From NCBI RefSeq assembly GCF_900129465.1, contig NZ_FSRA01000001.1, positions 2,358,482 to 2,422,481 on the forward strand: a stretch of DNA of 64,000 bases, written 5' to 3'. This stretch comes from Chitinophaga niabensis (lineage in GTDB: Bacteria > Bacteroidota > Bacteroidia > Chitinophagales > Chitinophagaceae). The notes beneath the pieces were generated by a model. It did not search any database and had not been told where the DNA came from. It worked only from the letters and a program-made list of their open reading frames with translations. A program made the position numbers and the translations under genes. Shown one piece after another: positions 18,858 to 28,800 of this stretch. The stretch's first letter is position 1. Each line of letters begins with the position of its first letter.

Positions 18858-21257
18858 TTAGAGGAAGAGTGCATCCAGCTTTTTAGCCTGCCCCGGTTTT
18901 AGCTGCAGGTCTATCACTTTGCTTCCATACCTCACCTTAGCTGCAGTACCTTTAATGCTTCGGATAGTAGCTGCCTGCAGCCGTCCGTTCTTCCATTCCA
19001 TATCCACTTCAAAGCCGCCGCGCGCACGCAATCCCGTTACCTTTCCATCCTTCCATACGGCAGGTATGGCAGGCAGCAGGTGTATGAACCCGGCATGACT
19101 TTGCAGCATCATTTCACCCATCCCTGCAATGCCACCAAAGTTACCATCTATCTGAAAAGGCGGATGCGCGCAGAACAGGTTAGCATAAGAGCCACCACCT
19201 TTGGAATACTCAGTTCCTTCTATTCCGGTGAGCCGCAGCAGGTTGCGGAGAAGTTTATAGGCATGATCGCCGTCGTGCAGGCGTGCCCAGAAATTGATCT
19301 TCCAGGCAATGCTCCAGCCGGTACCTTCATCTCCTCTTATCTCCAGTGTTTTCCTGGCCGCCTGAGCGAAGGCGGGTGTTACGATCGGTGAGATCTCCCT
19401 TCCCGGATGCAGCCCGAATAAATGAGATACGTGCCGGTGCTGCGGGTCAACGTCTTCCCAATCCTTATACCACTCCTGCAGGTTGCCCTTTTTACCGATC
19501 TGCAAAGGGAACAGCTTGCGTTGCTTTTCTTTGAGCAGGTTCCGGAAAGCCTCATCTGTACCTAATATTTCCGAAGCTTCCACCAGGTTTGTAAACAGAT
19601 CGCGGATAATGGACATATCCATGGTAGTGGCGATGGAGATACTACCCTTCTCTCCTTTCTCCGTAATAAATTCGTTCTCCGGTGAAGAAGCCGGCGCCGT
19701 TACCAGCAAACCATTGGGGTCTTCCACCAGCCAATCCAGGCAAAACATTGCTGCATCTTTCATCAGCGGGTAAGCCGTGTTTTGCAGGAAATCCTTATCC
19801 GCTGTAAAAGCATAATGCTCCCAAAGGTGCTGCGAAAGCCATGGACTACCCATAGCCCAGTTGGCCCAGGTAGGACTACCTTTCCCGAGATCTCCCACAG
19901 GATTGGAGGTGGCCCAGATATCTGAGTTGTGATGCACCGCCCAACCTTTTGCTTTGTAAAAATTCCTTGCGGTTTCCCGGCCTGTTATGGCAGTGTTCTT
20001 AATGAACTCCATAAAGGGCAGATGCATTTCAGAAAGGTTCATCATTTCTGCCGGCCAGTAATTCATCTGGGCATTGATATTAGTGGTGAAGTTGCTGCTC
20101 CACGGTGCCCTGAGAATAGGATTCCAGATCCCCTGTAAGTTAGCGGGGATACCACCCGGGCGGGAACAGGCAATCAACAGATAGCGGCCGTACTGAAAGT
20201 ACAATGCTTCCAGCGCAGGATCTGCTGCCCCGCGGGTATATTGCATCAGGCGCTCAAGCGTGGAACCTGGTACTTCAGGAGTATTGCTGAGGGAAAGTGT
20301 TACCCGGTTGAAGTACTGCTGGTAATCTTTGATGTGCTCTTTTTTGATCTGGTCAAAGCTTTTGGTGAAAGCTTTATTTAAGTATCCCTGCGCTAATTGC
20401 GATTCATCTTTATCCGGGCATTTATCAAAGCCATTAAAGCTGGTGGCAGCAGAGATATATAATACCGCTTCTGTAGCATTAGTGATATGCAGGCCAGCGG
20501 TATCTGTGGTAATACTCCCATCCCTGAGCTGCGCTTTTATCCTTAACTCATATCGCATCCCCCTGCAGGCATTAGCTTCATCATACACAACGGGTTCAGG
20601 GTTATAGCTTACATAATTGGGATCTGCATGGGAAGGCGCCCTTCCTTTCATCACCAGTTCGTTCTTTCCCGCGGCGATGTTCTTAAAACGAATGAGACTA
20701 TTGGTGGATGCATCAAAGCTAAGCCGGCCTTTTTTATCTGAACGCAGGCGGATCATGATCACCTGGTCCGGTGCGGAAGCAAAGATCTCCCGGGTATATT
20801 GCACTCCGTTCACGGAAAAACGGGTGAGTGTGGTAGCATGGCTGATGTCCAGGTCCCGGTAAAATCCTTCGGGTGTGCCGGTAAAGCGATGTTTGATCAG
20901 GAGGTTACCTAATGGCATATAGGATTCCGTGTACAGGCCCTGGATCTTTTTGCAGAGTTGTTCTGCAGTTTTGTAATCCCCTTTGAAGAGTGCTTCCCTC
21001 ACCTTAGGAAGGAATTCCGGGGCCTGGGGATTGGGGTTCAGATTTGCGGGGCCGCCGGACCAGAGGGATTCCTCATTCAAATGGATCAGCTCTTCCTGTG
21101 GGCGGCCAAATACCATGGCCCCTAGTCTGCCATTGCCAACCGGCATGGCTTCCGTCCATTTATCGGCGGGTTGTTTATACCAGAGCTTTAAGGGTTGTTG
21201 TGCAGTGGCTGGTGTGGCTGCGAGGCAAAAGAGGAGGAAAATGATCCGGATCATCAT
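18858..21257 (-). CDS. Glycoside hydrolase family 95 (alpha-L-fucosidase-like), secreted
   Basis: A 799-residue exported GH95 enzyme; the family mainly hydrolyses alpha-1,2-L-fucosides, with some alpha-L-galactosidases. A signal peptide ends near ATAQQ (residue 20). The N-terminal beta domain starts with [24 protein letters not shown], typical of GH95. In the (alpha/alpha)6 barrel the Asn pair and surroundings ([14 protein letters not shown], near residue 395), the acid-Glu segment (ASSPENEF, near 530) and DGNFGG near 695 are present, so the active site appears complete. Two ATGs begin the frame (21257, 21254). It stands alone: no SusC/D, sulfatase or other fucan enzyme is adjacent, and it interrupts a conserved ribosomal/ftsY block. 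Confidence 0.93.
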   Translation of the reverse strand: MMIRIIFLLFCLAATPATAQQPLKLWYKQPADKWTEAMPVGNGRLGAMVFGRPQEELIHLNEESLWSGGPANLNPNPQAPEFLPKVREALFKGDYKTAEQLCKKIQGLYTESYMPLGNLLIKHRFTGTPEGFYRDLDISHATTLTRFSVNGVQYTREIFASAPDQVIMIRLRSDKKGRLSFDASTNSLIRFKNIAAGKNELVMKGRAPSHADPNYVSYNPEPVVYDEANACRGMRYELRIKAQLRDGSITTDTAGLHITNATEAVLYISAATSFNGFDKCPDKDESQLAQGYLNKAFTKSFDQIKKEHIKDYQQYFNRVTLSLSNTPEVPGSTLERLMQYTRGAADPALEALYFQYGRYLLIACSRPGGIPANLQGIWNPILRAPWSSNFTTNINAQMNYWPAEMMNLSEMHLPFMEFIKNTAITGRETARNFYKAKGWAVHHNSDIWATSNPVGDLGKGSPTWANWAMGSPWLSQHLWEHYAFTADKDFLQNTAYPLMKDAAMFCLDWLVEDPNGLLVTAPASSPENEFITEKGEKGSISIATTMDMSIIRDLFTNLVEASEILGTDEAFRNLLKEKQRKLFPLQIGKKGNLQEWYKDWEDVDPQHRHVSHLFGLHPGREISPIVTPAFAQAARKTLEIRGDEGTGWSIAWKINFWARLHDGDHAYKLLRNLLRLTGIEGTEYSKGGGSYANLFCAHPPFQIDGNFGGIAGMGEMMLQSHAGFIHLLPAIPAVWKDGKVTGLRARGGFEVDMEWKNGRLQAATIRSIKGTAAKVRYGSKVIDLQLKPGQAKKLDALFL

Positions 21258-21361
21258 AACGGTGTTTTCAGGTTACGTCAGCAAGTATAAGGAGTATTTA
21301 ACGGGGAATATTCCGGTAAACCGGCAAATCCCTGTTTTATATTAACCTTTCCCCGAAACAC

Positions 21362-21392
21362 AAAAAGCCGTCCCGTAATGAGACAGCTTTTT
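21362..21392 (-). terminator. Terminator of the rpmB-rpmG-DUF4295 operon
   Basis: Stem 21362-21372 with 21382-21392, one internal mismatch, ending on the minus strand in CTTTTTG. It begins 25 nt after the DUF4295 stop and separates the operon from the GH95 gene. Confidence 0.75.
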
Positions 21393-21416
21393 TGCAGTAT
21401 GATTAGTAAAGCCGAA

Positions 21417-21587
21417 TTATTTGTTGCTGATGAACTCCTGAACTTTATCCTTGTGTACGATAGCTTCTTTAAAAGTATATGCACCGGATTTAGGAGAACG
21501 TACCGCTCTGATCACTTTAGTCCACACCTTAGCTTCGGCTGCTGCCTTTGCATCTTTCTTGATCGCGGTTTTCGCTGCTTTTGCCAT
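21417..21587 (-). CDS. DUF4295 small basic protein, ribosome-cluster associated
   Basis: A 56-residue Lys/Ala-rich protein beginning MAKAAKTAIKKDAKAAAEAK and ending EFISNK. It matches the DUF4295 family, which is found in Bacteroidota directly after the genes for ribosomal proteins L28 and L33, exactly as here. The strong positive charge and invariant company of ribosomal genes suggest a ribosome-bound or assembly protein, but that is inference. It is followed by a terminator. Confidence 0.9.
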   Translation of the reverse strand: MAKAAKTAIKKDAKAAAEAKVWTKVIRAVRSPKSGAYTFKEAIVHKDKVQEFISNK

Positions 21588-21682
21588 TTTCTTATTGTGT
21601 TAAATGTTAATTGAAATTGTCAATCATCCAGAGCTAATCGTATGAACTCTAAACGATTAACTACAAAGCAATTAGCATTGAC

Positions 21683-21865
21683 TTATTTGATTTCTTTGTG
21701 TACAGTCACCTTCCTCAGGATAGGGTTGTACTTTTTCAACTCCAGACGCTCAGGAGTATTTTTCTTGTTCTTGTTGCTGATGTAGCGGGAAGTACCTGGC
21801 TGACCAGAGTTCTTATGCTCTGTGCACTCCAGTATAACTTGTACCCTGTTACCTTTCTTTGCCAT
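21683..21865 (-). CDS. rpmG: 50S ribosomal protein L33
   Basis: A 60-residue L33, beginning [18 protein letters not shown] and ending [10 protein letters not shown]. The protein lies near the E site of the large subunit. Only one cysteine remains of the zinc-ribbon pairs, so this is a C- (zinc-independent) form. It sits 32 nt after rpmB in the same transcript. Confidence 0.97.
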   Translation of the reverse strand: MAKKGNRVQVILECTEHKNSGQPGTSRYISNKNKKNTPERLELKKYNPILRKVTVHKEIK

Positions 21866-21897
21866 TTTGTATTCTTATTAAGTTGATCCTTAATGGA

Positions 21898-22137
21898 TTA
21901 GATGTCCTTGTTGCCACCTGCGCGCAGTTCTTTCACTACGGCATACAGGCCACGTTTGTTAATGGTTCTTAAACCATCTGCAGACACTTTCAAAGTGATC
22001 CACTTATCCTCTTCCGCTAAGAAGAAACGTTTGGTTTGCAGATTAGGCAGAAACCTCCTGTTAGTCTTAATGTTCGAGAAAGATACGTGATGACCTGTAA
22101 TTGGTTTTTTCCCTGTCACCTGACATACTCTTGCCAT
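21898..22137 (-). CDS. rpmB: 50S ribosomal protein L28
   Basis: A 79-residue L28 when read from the ATG at 22137 ([20 protein letters not shown]). An upstream in-frame start at 22212 would add 25 residues, but it would also start transcription signals inside the gene, because the promoter boxes lie at 22158-22189. The body has the conserved [18 protein letters not shown] segment. First gene of the L28-L33-DUF4295 operon. Confidence 0.97.
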   Translation of the reverse strand: MARVCQVTGKKPITGHHVSFSNIKTNRRFLPNLQTKRFFLAEEDKWITLKVSADGLRTINKRGLYAVVKELRAGGNKDI

Positions 22138-22157
22138 GTTCTTAAAATTTTGGACTG

Positions 22158-22189
22158 CAAAAGTCGCACTAATTTGTTTAATAATCAAA
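22158..22189 (-). promoter_or_regulatory. Promoter of the rpmB operon
   Basis: Minus-strand TTTG (22186-22189), 20 nt, then GACTTTTG (22158-22165), close to the Bacteroidota consensus TTTG-N19/21-TAnnTTTG. The predicted transcript would start about 15 nt before the ATG at 22137. Confidence 0.7.
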
Positions 22190-22253
22190 TTCTGGTCAGT
22201 GTTTTTATTCACACTATTTTGGACTGTCCTTTTTTCTGGACAGTTAAACCAGC

Positions 22254-22841
22254 TTAAAGTAATACCCCCAGGCTCTTAATAACCGCGCCCAGCCTCACTG
22301 CATCCAGGATCCGCTGCTGCTCTGTGCCGTGTTTCAGCAGAGCCTCTTCATGGGAGGTTACGCACATCTGGCAACCGTTCAGGGCAGAAATAACCAGGCT
22401 CACCAGTTCAAACAGCTCTTTTCCGATCACCGGATTGGCCATAATGCTCATACGGATACCAGCCGGCGCCGTGGTATAGAATTCTTTCTCTACAAAATGG
22501 CGGAAACGGTAGTATACGTTATTGGCATTCATGAGGGAAGTGCAGCTCACAATATCGGCAATCTCCTTATCAGTAGCGCCGGCAGCCAGGGCCAGTTGCT
22601 CAAAACCGCTCTGCAGGGCAGGCAGTTTTTCATTGATGGCCACGGAAAGACCTATCAGGTAAGCATCCTTTTTGGGAAGCGTGGCAGCATCGAGGGCATT
22701 GGATACATTGATCTTCAGATCTTTCAGGTAACGGGCATCAGCAGCGGCAAGTGCAGCCAGCTTTGCAGGAACTTCCGTACCGGGGAGGCCTACCACCTGC
22801 AATAATTGCTGAGCGGTATCCTGTGTATTTGTAGCGAACAT
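22254..22841 (-). CDS. Carboxymuconolactone decarboxylase / AhpD-like alkylhydroperoxidase
   Basis: A 195-residue AhpD-fold protein from the ATG at 22841 ([11 protein letters not shown]); the earlier in-frame start at 22892 would run through a 28-nt palindrome and is rejected. The CxxC active-site pair with its following His is present ([11 protein letters not shown], near residue 155), as in AhpD, where it provides thiol-dependent peroxide reduction or re-reduction of AhpC. It lies directly downstream of ahpC, which fits that role. The palindrome between the two genes may reduce its expression relative to ahpC. Confidence 0.88.
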   Translation of the reverse strand: MFATNTQDTAQQLLQVVGLPGTEVPAKLAALAAADARYLKDLKINVSNALDAATLPKKDAYLIGLSVAINEKLPALQSGFEQLALAAGATDKEIADIVSCTSLMNANNVYYRFRHFVEKEFYTTAPAGIRMSIMANPVIGKELFELVSLVISALNGCQMCVTSHEEALLKHGTEQQRILDAVRLGAVIKSLGVLL

Positions 22842-22861
22842 AATTTCTTGATTTTGTAAAA

Positions 22862-22889
22862 TACCGGGTAAGGCATGCCTTACCCGGTA
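22862..22889 (-). terminator. 28-nt perfect palindrome between ahpC and the AhpD-like gene
   Basis: Positions 22862-22875 and 22876-22889 are exact reverse complements. In RNA this gives a stable hairpin 15 nt after the ahpC stop and 20 nt before the next ATG. The minus strand then reads ATTTTACAAAAT, a weak U-tract, so partial termination or 3'-end protection of ahpC mRNA is likely. Confidence 0.7.
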
Positions 22890-22904
22890 CAAAGATTCAT
22901 TGGA

Positions 22905-23459
22905 TTAAGCTTTGATGGTAGCTTCACCTTTCTGCCAGTTGCAGGGGCACAGCTCATCTGATTGCAGTGCGTCCATTACACGCAGCACTTCTTTTACGTT
23001 ACGGCCTACAGACAGGTCGTATACGGAAGTCCAGCGAACGATACCCTGAGGGTCTACCACGAAAGTAGCGCGGTAAGCGATCTTCTCTTCTGCTTCCAGG
23101 ATACCCAGTTCCTGTGCGAGGCTTTTAGAAGTGTCTGCCAGCATAGGGAATTGTAATCCACGGAGGTCATCGTGATTATTTCTCCAGGCAAGGTGAACGA
23201 ATTCAGAATCTGTAGAAGCACCGATCAGGATGGCATCGCGGTCTGCGAAGTCCTGGTAGTGTTTGTTGAATTCAGCGATCTCTGTAGGGCAAACGAAAGT
23301 GAAATCCTTCGGCCACCAGAACATTACCATCCATTTGCCGGAAGCTTTGATCTCTTCAGAAGAGATCTCGTAAAACTCTTTCCCTTTTTCGATTGATACA
23401 ACTGCCTTTTTTGCGAACGCCGGGAACTCCGCCCCTACTGATAAAACTGCATTTTTCAT
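22905..23459 (-). CDS. ahpC: Peroxiredoxin AhpC
   Basis: A 184-residue two-cysteine peroxiredoxin that reduces hydrogen peroxide and organic hydroperoxides. The peroxidatic Cys is in FTFVCPTEI (near residue 57) and a C-terminal Cys pair (LCPCNWQKGE) supplies the resolving thiol. The KDFTFVCPTE and TSVYDLSVGRN segments are typical of the AhpC/MSMEG-type branch that works with AhpD rather than AhpF, in agreement with the gene downstream. The two-box promoter at 23514-23545 lies about 55 nt upstream. No OxyR gene is nearby. Confidence 0.95.
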   Translation of the reverse strand: MKNAVLSVGAEFPAFAKKAVVSIEKGKEFYEISSEEIKASGKWMVMFWWPKDFTFVCPTEIAEFNKHYQDFADRDAILIGASTDSEFVHLAWRNNHDDLRGLQFPMLADTSKSLAQELGILEAEEKIAYRATFVVDPQGIVRWTSVYDLSVGRNVKEVLRVMDALQSDELCPCNWQKGEATIKA

Positions 23460-23513
23460 GATACTATGTCGGATTTATTGATTTAATGCTATGCTATTTT
23501 TGTAAAGCCGCCG

Positions 23514-23545
23514 CAAAGTTGCCCCGCAAAAAATTATAAATCAAA
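23514..23545 (-). promoter_or_regulatory. Promoter of ahpC
   Basis: Minus-strand TTTG (23542-23545), 20 nt, CAACTTTG (23514-23521), one base off TAnnTTTG. Predicted leader of about 50 nt. Confidence 0.65.
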
Positions 23546-23750
23546 TAGATTTACCAACGTTAGATATCGACTTTATCTATATTGTTTTAAAATTTTATAG
23601 ATGTATGTTCTGTAAAATGCTGTACCAGTAAGGGATAAGCATTTCAGCCCCACTTTTTACGCAAATAAGGCATCTTTTTTCAGTAGATACACGTAACCTT
23701 TTGGCACAGTATTTAGTTATATAAGTAAGCAAGATTAAAAATGATTGGTT

Positions 23751-23870
23751 ATGAAACTTAGAAATGTACTTTTAGTGATCCTTACGGTAGGCCTTGCTTT
23801 GATTCCGTTTATCAAAAACAGTATCAACAAACAGGATGAATTTGATGCTACACAGGATTTGTTCATCTAG
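23751..23870 (+). CDS. 39-residue single-span membrane peptide (candidate small protein)
   Basis: ATG at 23751, TAG at 23868. The peptide reads as a basic start (MKLRN), a 16-residue hydrophobic helix (VLLVILTVGLALIPFI), then a hydrophilic acidic tail (NKQDEFDATQDLFI). This is the layout of a one-helix membrane peptide or an uncleaved signal. A strong one-way terminator 150 nt downstream on the same strand marks a real plus-strand transcript in a region otherwise surrounded by minus-strand genes. TAACCTTTTG at 23693-23702 is a poor promoter match. No homologue is recognised. Confidence 0.45.
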   Translation: MKLRNVLLVILTVGLALIPFIKNSINKQDEFDATQDLFI

Positions 23871-24020
23871 TTTAGGCGGTACGTACAGGTAGTATGACCG
23901 CAGCGGGCTCCATTGTACCGTGATGTTCGTTTCGCCCCGAACCTGGGCGTGGGAACTTTTTTGCTCAGCCTGCCACAGTACCTGGCAGCATATGTAGACA
24001 GTTTTCCCCTAAAGGCTTTT

Positions 24021-24056
24021 AAGGCGGACCAAAAGATGGTCCGCCTTATTTTTTTC
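24021..24056 (+). terminator. Plus-strand terminator of the 39-residue ORF transcript
   Basis: Perfect 10-bp stem (24021-24030 with 24038-24047), 7-nt loop, then ATTTTTTTC on the plus strand. On the minus strand no T tract follows, so it works in the plus direction only, although it lies just beyond the end of the minus-strand sigma gene. Confidence 0.85.
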
Positions 24057-24059
24057 TTC

Positions 24060-24614
24060 CTATGCCTGCCAGCCCAGTAATGTGATATAAATGATGATCC
24101 CCGCATCCATCCTTTTCAGGTGAATAAGTTCGTGTTTCAGGGACCGGAGGGCACGGTTCATCTGTTTTTCTATGGTACCCGTGGCTATTTCCAGTTCAGC
24201 GGCGATCTGCCGGTAACTCATATCATGCTCCTTATGCATCCGGAAGATGAGTTGCTGCTGCTGCGGGAGTTTGTTGATGGCCTGCTGTATAAGCTGATGT
24301 TTTTCCTCATTCATCACCTTTTCGTCCGGCGATGGCGCCATATCTTCACGGGTAACTTTTAAGAGCAGTTCTTTCTGCCTCCCCCGCTTTCTCATTTCAT
24401 CAAGGAATATATTCCGGGCGTATTGCCGCAGCAGGGCAAGGATGGCATGGTCGTCCTTCACGTTATCTATATGCTGCCAGAGACGGATATAACATTCCTG
24501 CATGATATCTTCGCACAAATGCACTTCTCCGCACATGGCAAACAATACGGAAAAGAGCTTGTCATGTGTATCGTCAATGATCCGCTTTAACCTGTTTTCA
24601 TGATATTTCTGCAA
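24060..24614 (-). CDS. ECF RNA polymerase sigma factor, FecI type
   Basis: A 184-residue ECF sigma-70 factor. Region 2 contains CEDIMQECYIRLWQHI and region 4 contains the helix-turn-helix (SYRQIAAELEIATGTIEKQMNRALRSLK, near residues 135-165), which reads the -35 element. It is divergent from the FecR anti-sigma gene that starts 125 nt away, and controls the SusC-SusD-phosphoesterase operon by inference. The C-terminal 17 residues are unusually hydrophobic (AGIIIYITLLGWQA). Most FecI genes are co-directional with fecR; this one is not. Confidence 0.92.
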   Translation of the reverse strand: MQKYHENRLKRIIDDTHDKLFSVLFAMCGEVHLCEDIMQECYIRLWQHIDNVKDDHAILALLRQYARNIFLDEMRKRGRQKELLLKVTREDMAPSPDEKVMNEEKHQLIQQAINKLPQQQQLIFRMHKEHDMSYRQIAAELEIATGTIEKQMNRALRSLKHELIHLKRMDAGIIIYITLLGWQA

Positions 24615-24739
24615 GGGATACCTTATTTGCGTTAAAGATAAAAGGCTAAGGTTAACTAATCATTAAGCGTGTATTTGCGGTACGGGTAAATTAAATGGCG
24701 GGCGTGTTGATACTGTAAATATATTTACGGCACTTATTT

Positions 24740-25696
24740 ATGGATAAGAAAACACTGGAAGATTATTTCAAAGGGCATTTAACCGGCGAACAGCAGGAAG
24801 AGGTAATGCAATGGATATCGGAGCAGGGCGAGGGCTGGACGGATGCCTTTATTCAGGATAACTGGGACCGGCCGGTACATCTGCCCCCTCCTCAGCAGAA
24901 AGCATCCATAAAGGCAAAGGTGATGGAAAATATCAGAAGCCGCCAACCCCTACGTAAACTATGGTTGCATATCGGCCGCGCAGCAGCTATCTTGCTGCTC
25001 CTTAGCGCAGGAGCCTGGTGGTGGATGCAGCAGCAACCCTCCGCCCCGCAATGGCATACAGTGAGCAATAGCGGCGGTGGGCATATTATGCTGCGGGATA
25101 CTTTGCCGGATGGTACTGTCATTACGCTGAACGAGCATTCCAGCCTGAGATATCCTTCATCCTATAATAAAAAGAACAGAACGGTATTCCTTACCGGGGA
25201 AGCGTTTTTTGAAGTGCATCACGATAAGGAAAGACCTTTTATTGTAAAAGCAGGGAATGCCTCCACGCGGGTATATGGCACCGCTTTCAGCGTATCCGCC
25301 TATGCCTCCTCCGGCCAGCTGCGTGTAGGACTGCAACGGGGAAGCATTGGTGTGATATCTGACACAGCACATGAGGAACAGGAAAAGATGCTGGTACCGG
25401 GTGAACTGCTGATCTATAACAAGGGAAACAAAACTATATCTATAGAACACCAGGCACCGGAAAAGCTGGGCGCCTGGACCACAGGGAAACTGGTGTTTTT
25501 CAAAACACCGGTTGAAGATGTGTTCAACCAGCTGGAGCAGCGGTACGATGTTCATTTCAGTAATGATCACGGAATGGCAGAGAGAACAGTGACCGCCACT
25601 TTTGATGGCGTACCGCTAAACAAAGTATTGCAGCATATTTCTTTTGTATGGAATATCCGCTTTGAACAACGGGGGGACAGTATCTATGTAAAGTAA
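24740..25696 (+). CDS. FecR-family anti-sigma factor
   Basis: A 318-residue inner-membrane anti-sigma regulator. The cytoplasmic N-terminal part (residues 1-80) would hold the sigma factor, one membrane helix follows (AAAILLLLSAGAWWW, near 78-94), then the periplasmic FecR domain (VITLNEHSSLRYPSS, FFEVHHDKERPFIVKAG) and a C-terminal DUF4974/STN-like domain (VEDVFNQLEQRYDVHFS). It receives the signal from the SusC plug through periplasmic contact. The gene precedes the SusC gene by 111 nt, separated by a hairpin. Confidence 0.94.
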   Translation: MDKKTLEDYFKGHLTGEQQEEVMQWISEQGEGWTDAFIQDNWDRPVHLPPPQQKASIKAKVMENIRSRQPLRKLWLHIGRAAAILLLLSAGAWWWMQQQPSAPQWHTVSNSGGGHIMLRDTLPDGTVITLNEHSSLRYPSSYNKKNRTVFLTGEAFFEVHHDKERPFIVKAGNASTRVYGTAFSVSAYASSGQLRVGLQRGSIGVISDTAHEEQEKMLVPGELLIYNKGNKTISIEHQAPEKLGAWTTGKLVFFKTPVEDVFNQLEQRYDVHFSNDHGMAERTVTATFDGVPLNKVLQHISFVWNIRFEQRGDSIYVK

Positions 25697-25737
25697 GAGG
25701 GTATACAGATCAATCATTTTCACGCACTCAAAAATAA

Positions 25738-25761
25738 AGCGCTGTCGGGCAGGACAGCGCT
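25738..25761 (+). promoter_or_regulatory. Hairpin in the leader between fecR and SusC
   Basis: Perfect 9-bp GC-rich stem (25738-25746 with 25753-25761), 6-nt loop, 46 nt upstream of the SusC ATG. There is no T tract, so it is probably an mRNA-structure element rather than a full terminator. Confidence 0.45.
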
Positions 25762-25807
25762 ATTGGAAGTGCTTTACTTAAACAATAAAACAATCAACAA
25801 CAAAGCT

Positions 25808-28800
25808 ATGACAAAAAAACCAGAAAGCGTGTTGTCAAAAAAATGCGGTCCCCTGTACTGGAAGGCATGGGGCCTGTTCCTTTTGTCCCTCTTTTACGCA
25901 CCATTCGCGATGGCGCAAAACATCAAAGTGGACCTTGCCAGAACGGACCTTGCCCGTGTGGTAGACCTTATTCAGCGCCAGGCCAATGGCTATGAATTCT
26001 CCTACCAGGAGGAGGCCCTGGCGAAAGTAAAGCTGGAACGCGTACACCTGGAAACAGGCAAACTGAAAGATGCGCTGGACCAGTTGCAGCAATATGGATT
26101 GAAGTATATGCTGGACGGGAAAACCGTATCCCTGCGTTACGCTGCGCCTGCTCTCAGGCCAGCCCCTGTACAACAGGTAATTGATACCCGTTCCGGCATC
26201 ATTACAGATGCAGAAACGGGCGAACCGGTGATTGGTGCTACTGTGCGTGTAAAAGACGGCGATGCAGGTACCTCTACTGATGAAAAAGGAGAATTCAGTA
26301 TCCGCGCTAAAGCAGATGCCACGCTGATCATCAGCTTCATTGGTTATATCACTAAAGAAGTAGCCCTGAAGAATCAGCCAGCCATCATCAATATTTCCCT
26401 GGCACCAGACCAGCGGCGGCTTAAACAGGTAGTGGTAACAGCCCTGGGCATCAAACGCGATGAAAAGGCGCTGGGTTATGCCGTACAGAAAGTATCCGGG
26501 GAAGAAGTACAGCGTGTGAAAGGAGTGGATATTGCCACTTCCCTCACCGGTAAAGTAGCCGGCCTGTTAATTCAGAACAGTACCGAGTTCTTTGAAGCCC
26601 CCACCATCTCTTTACGGGGCGGCACTCCCCTCCTGGTGATCAATGGTGTGCCTTATGGTAATATGACGCTCCGGGATATCAGTCCTGATGACATTGAAAG
26701 TATGGACGTGCTCAAAGGTTCTACCGCCGCCGCTCTATACGGGCAGCGTGGCGGAGACGGCGTACTCATTATTACCACCAAAAAAAGCGGCAGAAAAGGC
26801 GTTACCGTTTCTATCAACAGCAACACCATGTTCAATGCAGGTTTCCTCACCCTGCCTGAAGTGCAGCATAACTACAGCGCCGGCCTTGGTGGTACATACA
26901 GCGCAACGGATTACATCTGGGGAGACCGGCTGGATATCGGCAGAACGGCTGTTCAATGGGACCCCGTCAGCAAATCACTGAAAGAGATGCCGCTGACCTC
27001 CCGTGGCAAGGATAACTTTAAGAATTTCCTGGAGCCCAGTTTCATCACCAATAATAATATCAGTGTTACACAAACCGGGGAGAACGGAAGCTTCCGCGTT
27101 TCTTTAACGGATATCTATAATAAAGGCCAATACCCCAATGCCAAAGGAAATATGATCAACTTTTCCATGGGCGGTGAAATAAAGGTAGGCAGCCGGTTCA
27201 ACCTGGAAGCAACGGTGGGCTACAATAAGCGCAAGTCTCCACAGATCTGGGGAAGCGGTTATGGCAACCAGGGTTATATCTATAACCTGCTGATGTGGAC
27301 GGGGCCTGAATACGATGTTACACAATTCAGGGACTATTGGGTTACCCCGGGTATCCAGCAGAACTGGATGTATAAAACATGGTATGATAACCCTTACCTG
27401 ATCGCCTATGAAAAATTGAATGCGATAGACCAGAATACTTACAATGCCAGTCTTTCTGCAGGCTATACTTTATTCTCCGGCGCACGCCTGCAATTCAGGA
27501 GTGGCATGGATTATTATGGCAATGAAGATACCAAACGCAATCCCATCAATATTAACTCTACCCGTGGCGGATATGAGTCCAAAGGACTGTATATGCTGAG
27601 CCAGCTGACTGGTTTCAGTATCAACAACGACCTGCTTTTCACCATCAATAAAAAAGCAGGCAACCTGGGCATTGACGGGCTCGCGGGCGGAACTATCTAT
27701 TATTTCAGGAACAATGTATTGACGGGTAAAACAAGGGGCGGGCTGTCCATTCCCGGACTTTACTCCCTGGCCTCCTCTGTTGAACGGCCTGATGTAATTG
27801 CCGGCCAATCTGCCAAACAGGTGAACAGCCTGTTCGGCAAACTCACCCTTTCCTGGAAGAGTGCGTTCTTTGTGGATGTAACAGGCAGGAATGACTGGAG
27901 CTCTACCCTGCCCAAAGCCAGCCGTTCTTATTTCTACCCTTCCGTGGGCGCCAGCACCGTATTATCGGAGCTGTTCAAAATGCCAAAGTGGATGGACTTC
28001 TGGAAAGTGCGCGGATCCTGGGCTTTGTCTAAAGGCGACCTGGGCATCTATGCCACCAACAGGACCTATGCTACTGCTTTAGGTGTTTGGGAAGGGCTTA
28101 ATACCGGTAGTTATCCTACCAATATCTTCGATGGCAGTATCAATCCCAAAACTGCCCGCACCTGGGAAGTGGGTACGATGGCCTATTTCCTGAAGAACCG
28201 CCTGCAGGCAGATATTACTTATTACAACAAGTACAGTTATAACCAGCAGACCAATGCGGAGATCTCTTCCGCCTCCGGTTTTACCACTACCCTGGTGAAT
28301 ACCAATGAATCCTATGTACGCCGCGGCGTGGAGATCACCATCGGTGGTACACCTATTGCCAACAGTGTATTGCGCTGGGATGCCATGTTCAACTGGTCCG
28401 CCTCACATGAATATTACAAAACACTGGACAAAGATTATTCCTCTGATAACCTGTGGACGAAAGTGGGTGAACGCCGGGATGCTTACGTAACAGAGCCATG
28501 GGAAAAAGACCCGCAGGGTAATGTGGTACACCAGGATAACGGCCTGCCACTGATGAGCAAATACCCTGCCCGCATTGGCTACATGGATCCCAGCTGGATC
28601 TGGGGCTTTACCAACAGCTTTGCCTACCGCAATTTCATCTTCAGCTTCAGTTTCGACGGCAGAGTAGGCGGCCTGATGTATGAATACATGAATAACAAGA
28701 TGTGGGATACCGGGGCACATCCAGAGAGCGACAACCAGTATCGTTATGATGAAGTGGTGAACCATAAGATCACCTATATAGGCAATGGAGTGAAAGTACT

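Noticed and set aside
23871..24020. Plus-strand frame after the 39-codon ORF (PQRAPLYRDVRFAPNLGVG...) in the same reading frame
   Set aside because: It is interrupted by two stop codons (23868 and 23895) and has no own start. Could be a decayed extension but there is no evidence.
23867..24106. 79-codon minus-strand frame near the sigma gene
   Set aside because: Overlaps the terminator and the end of the sigma gene; very basic, low-likeness composition.
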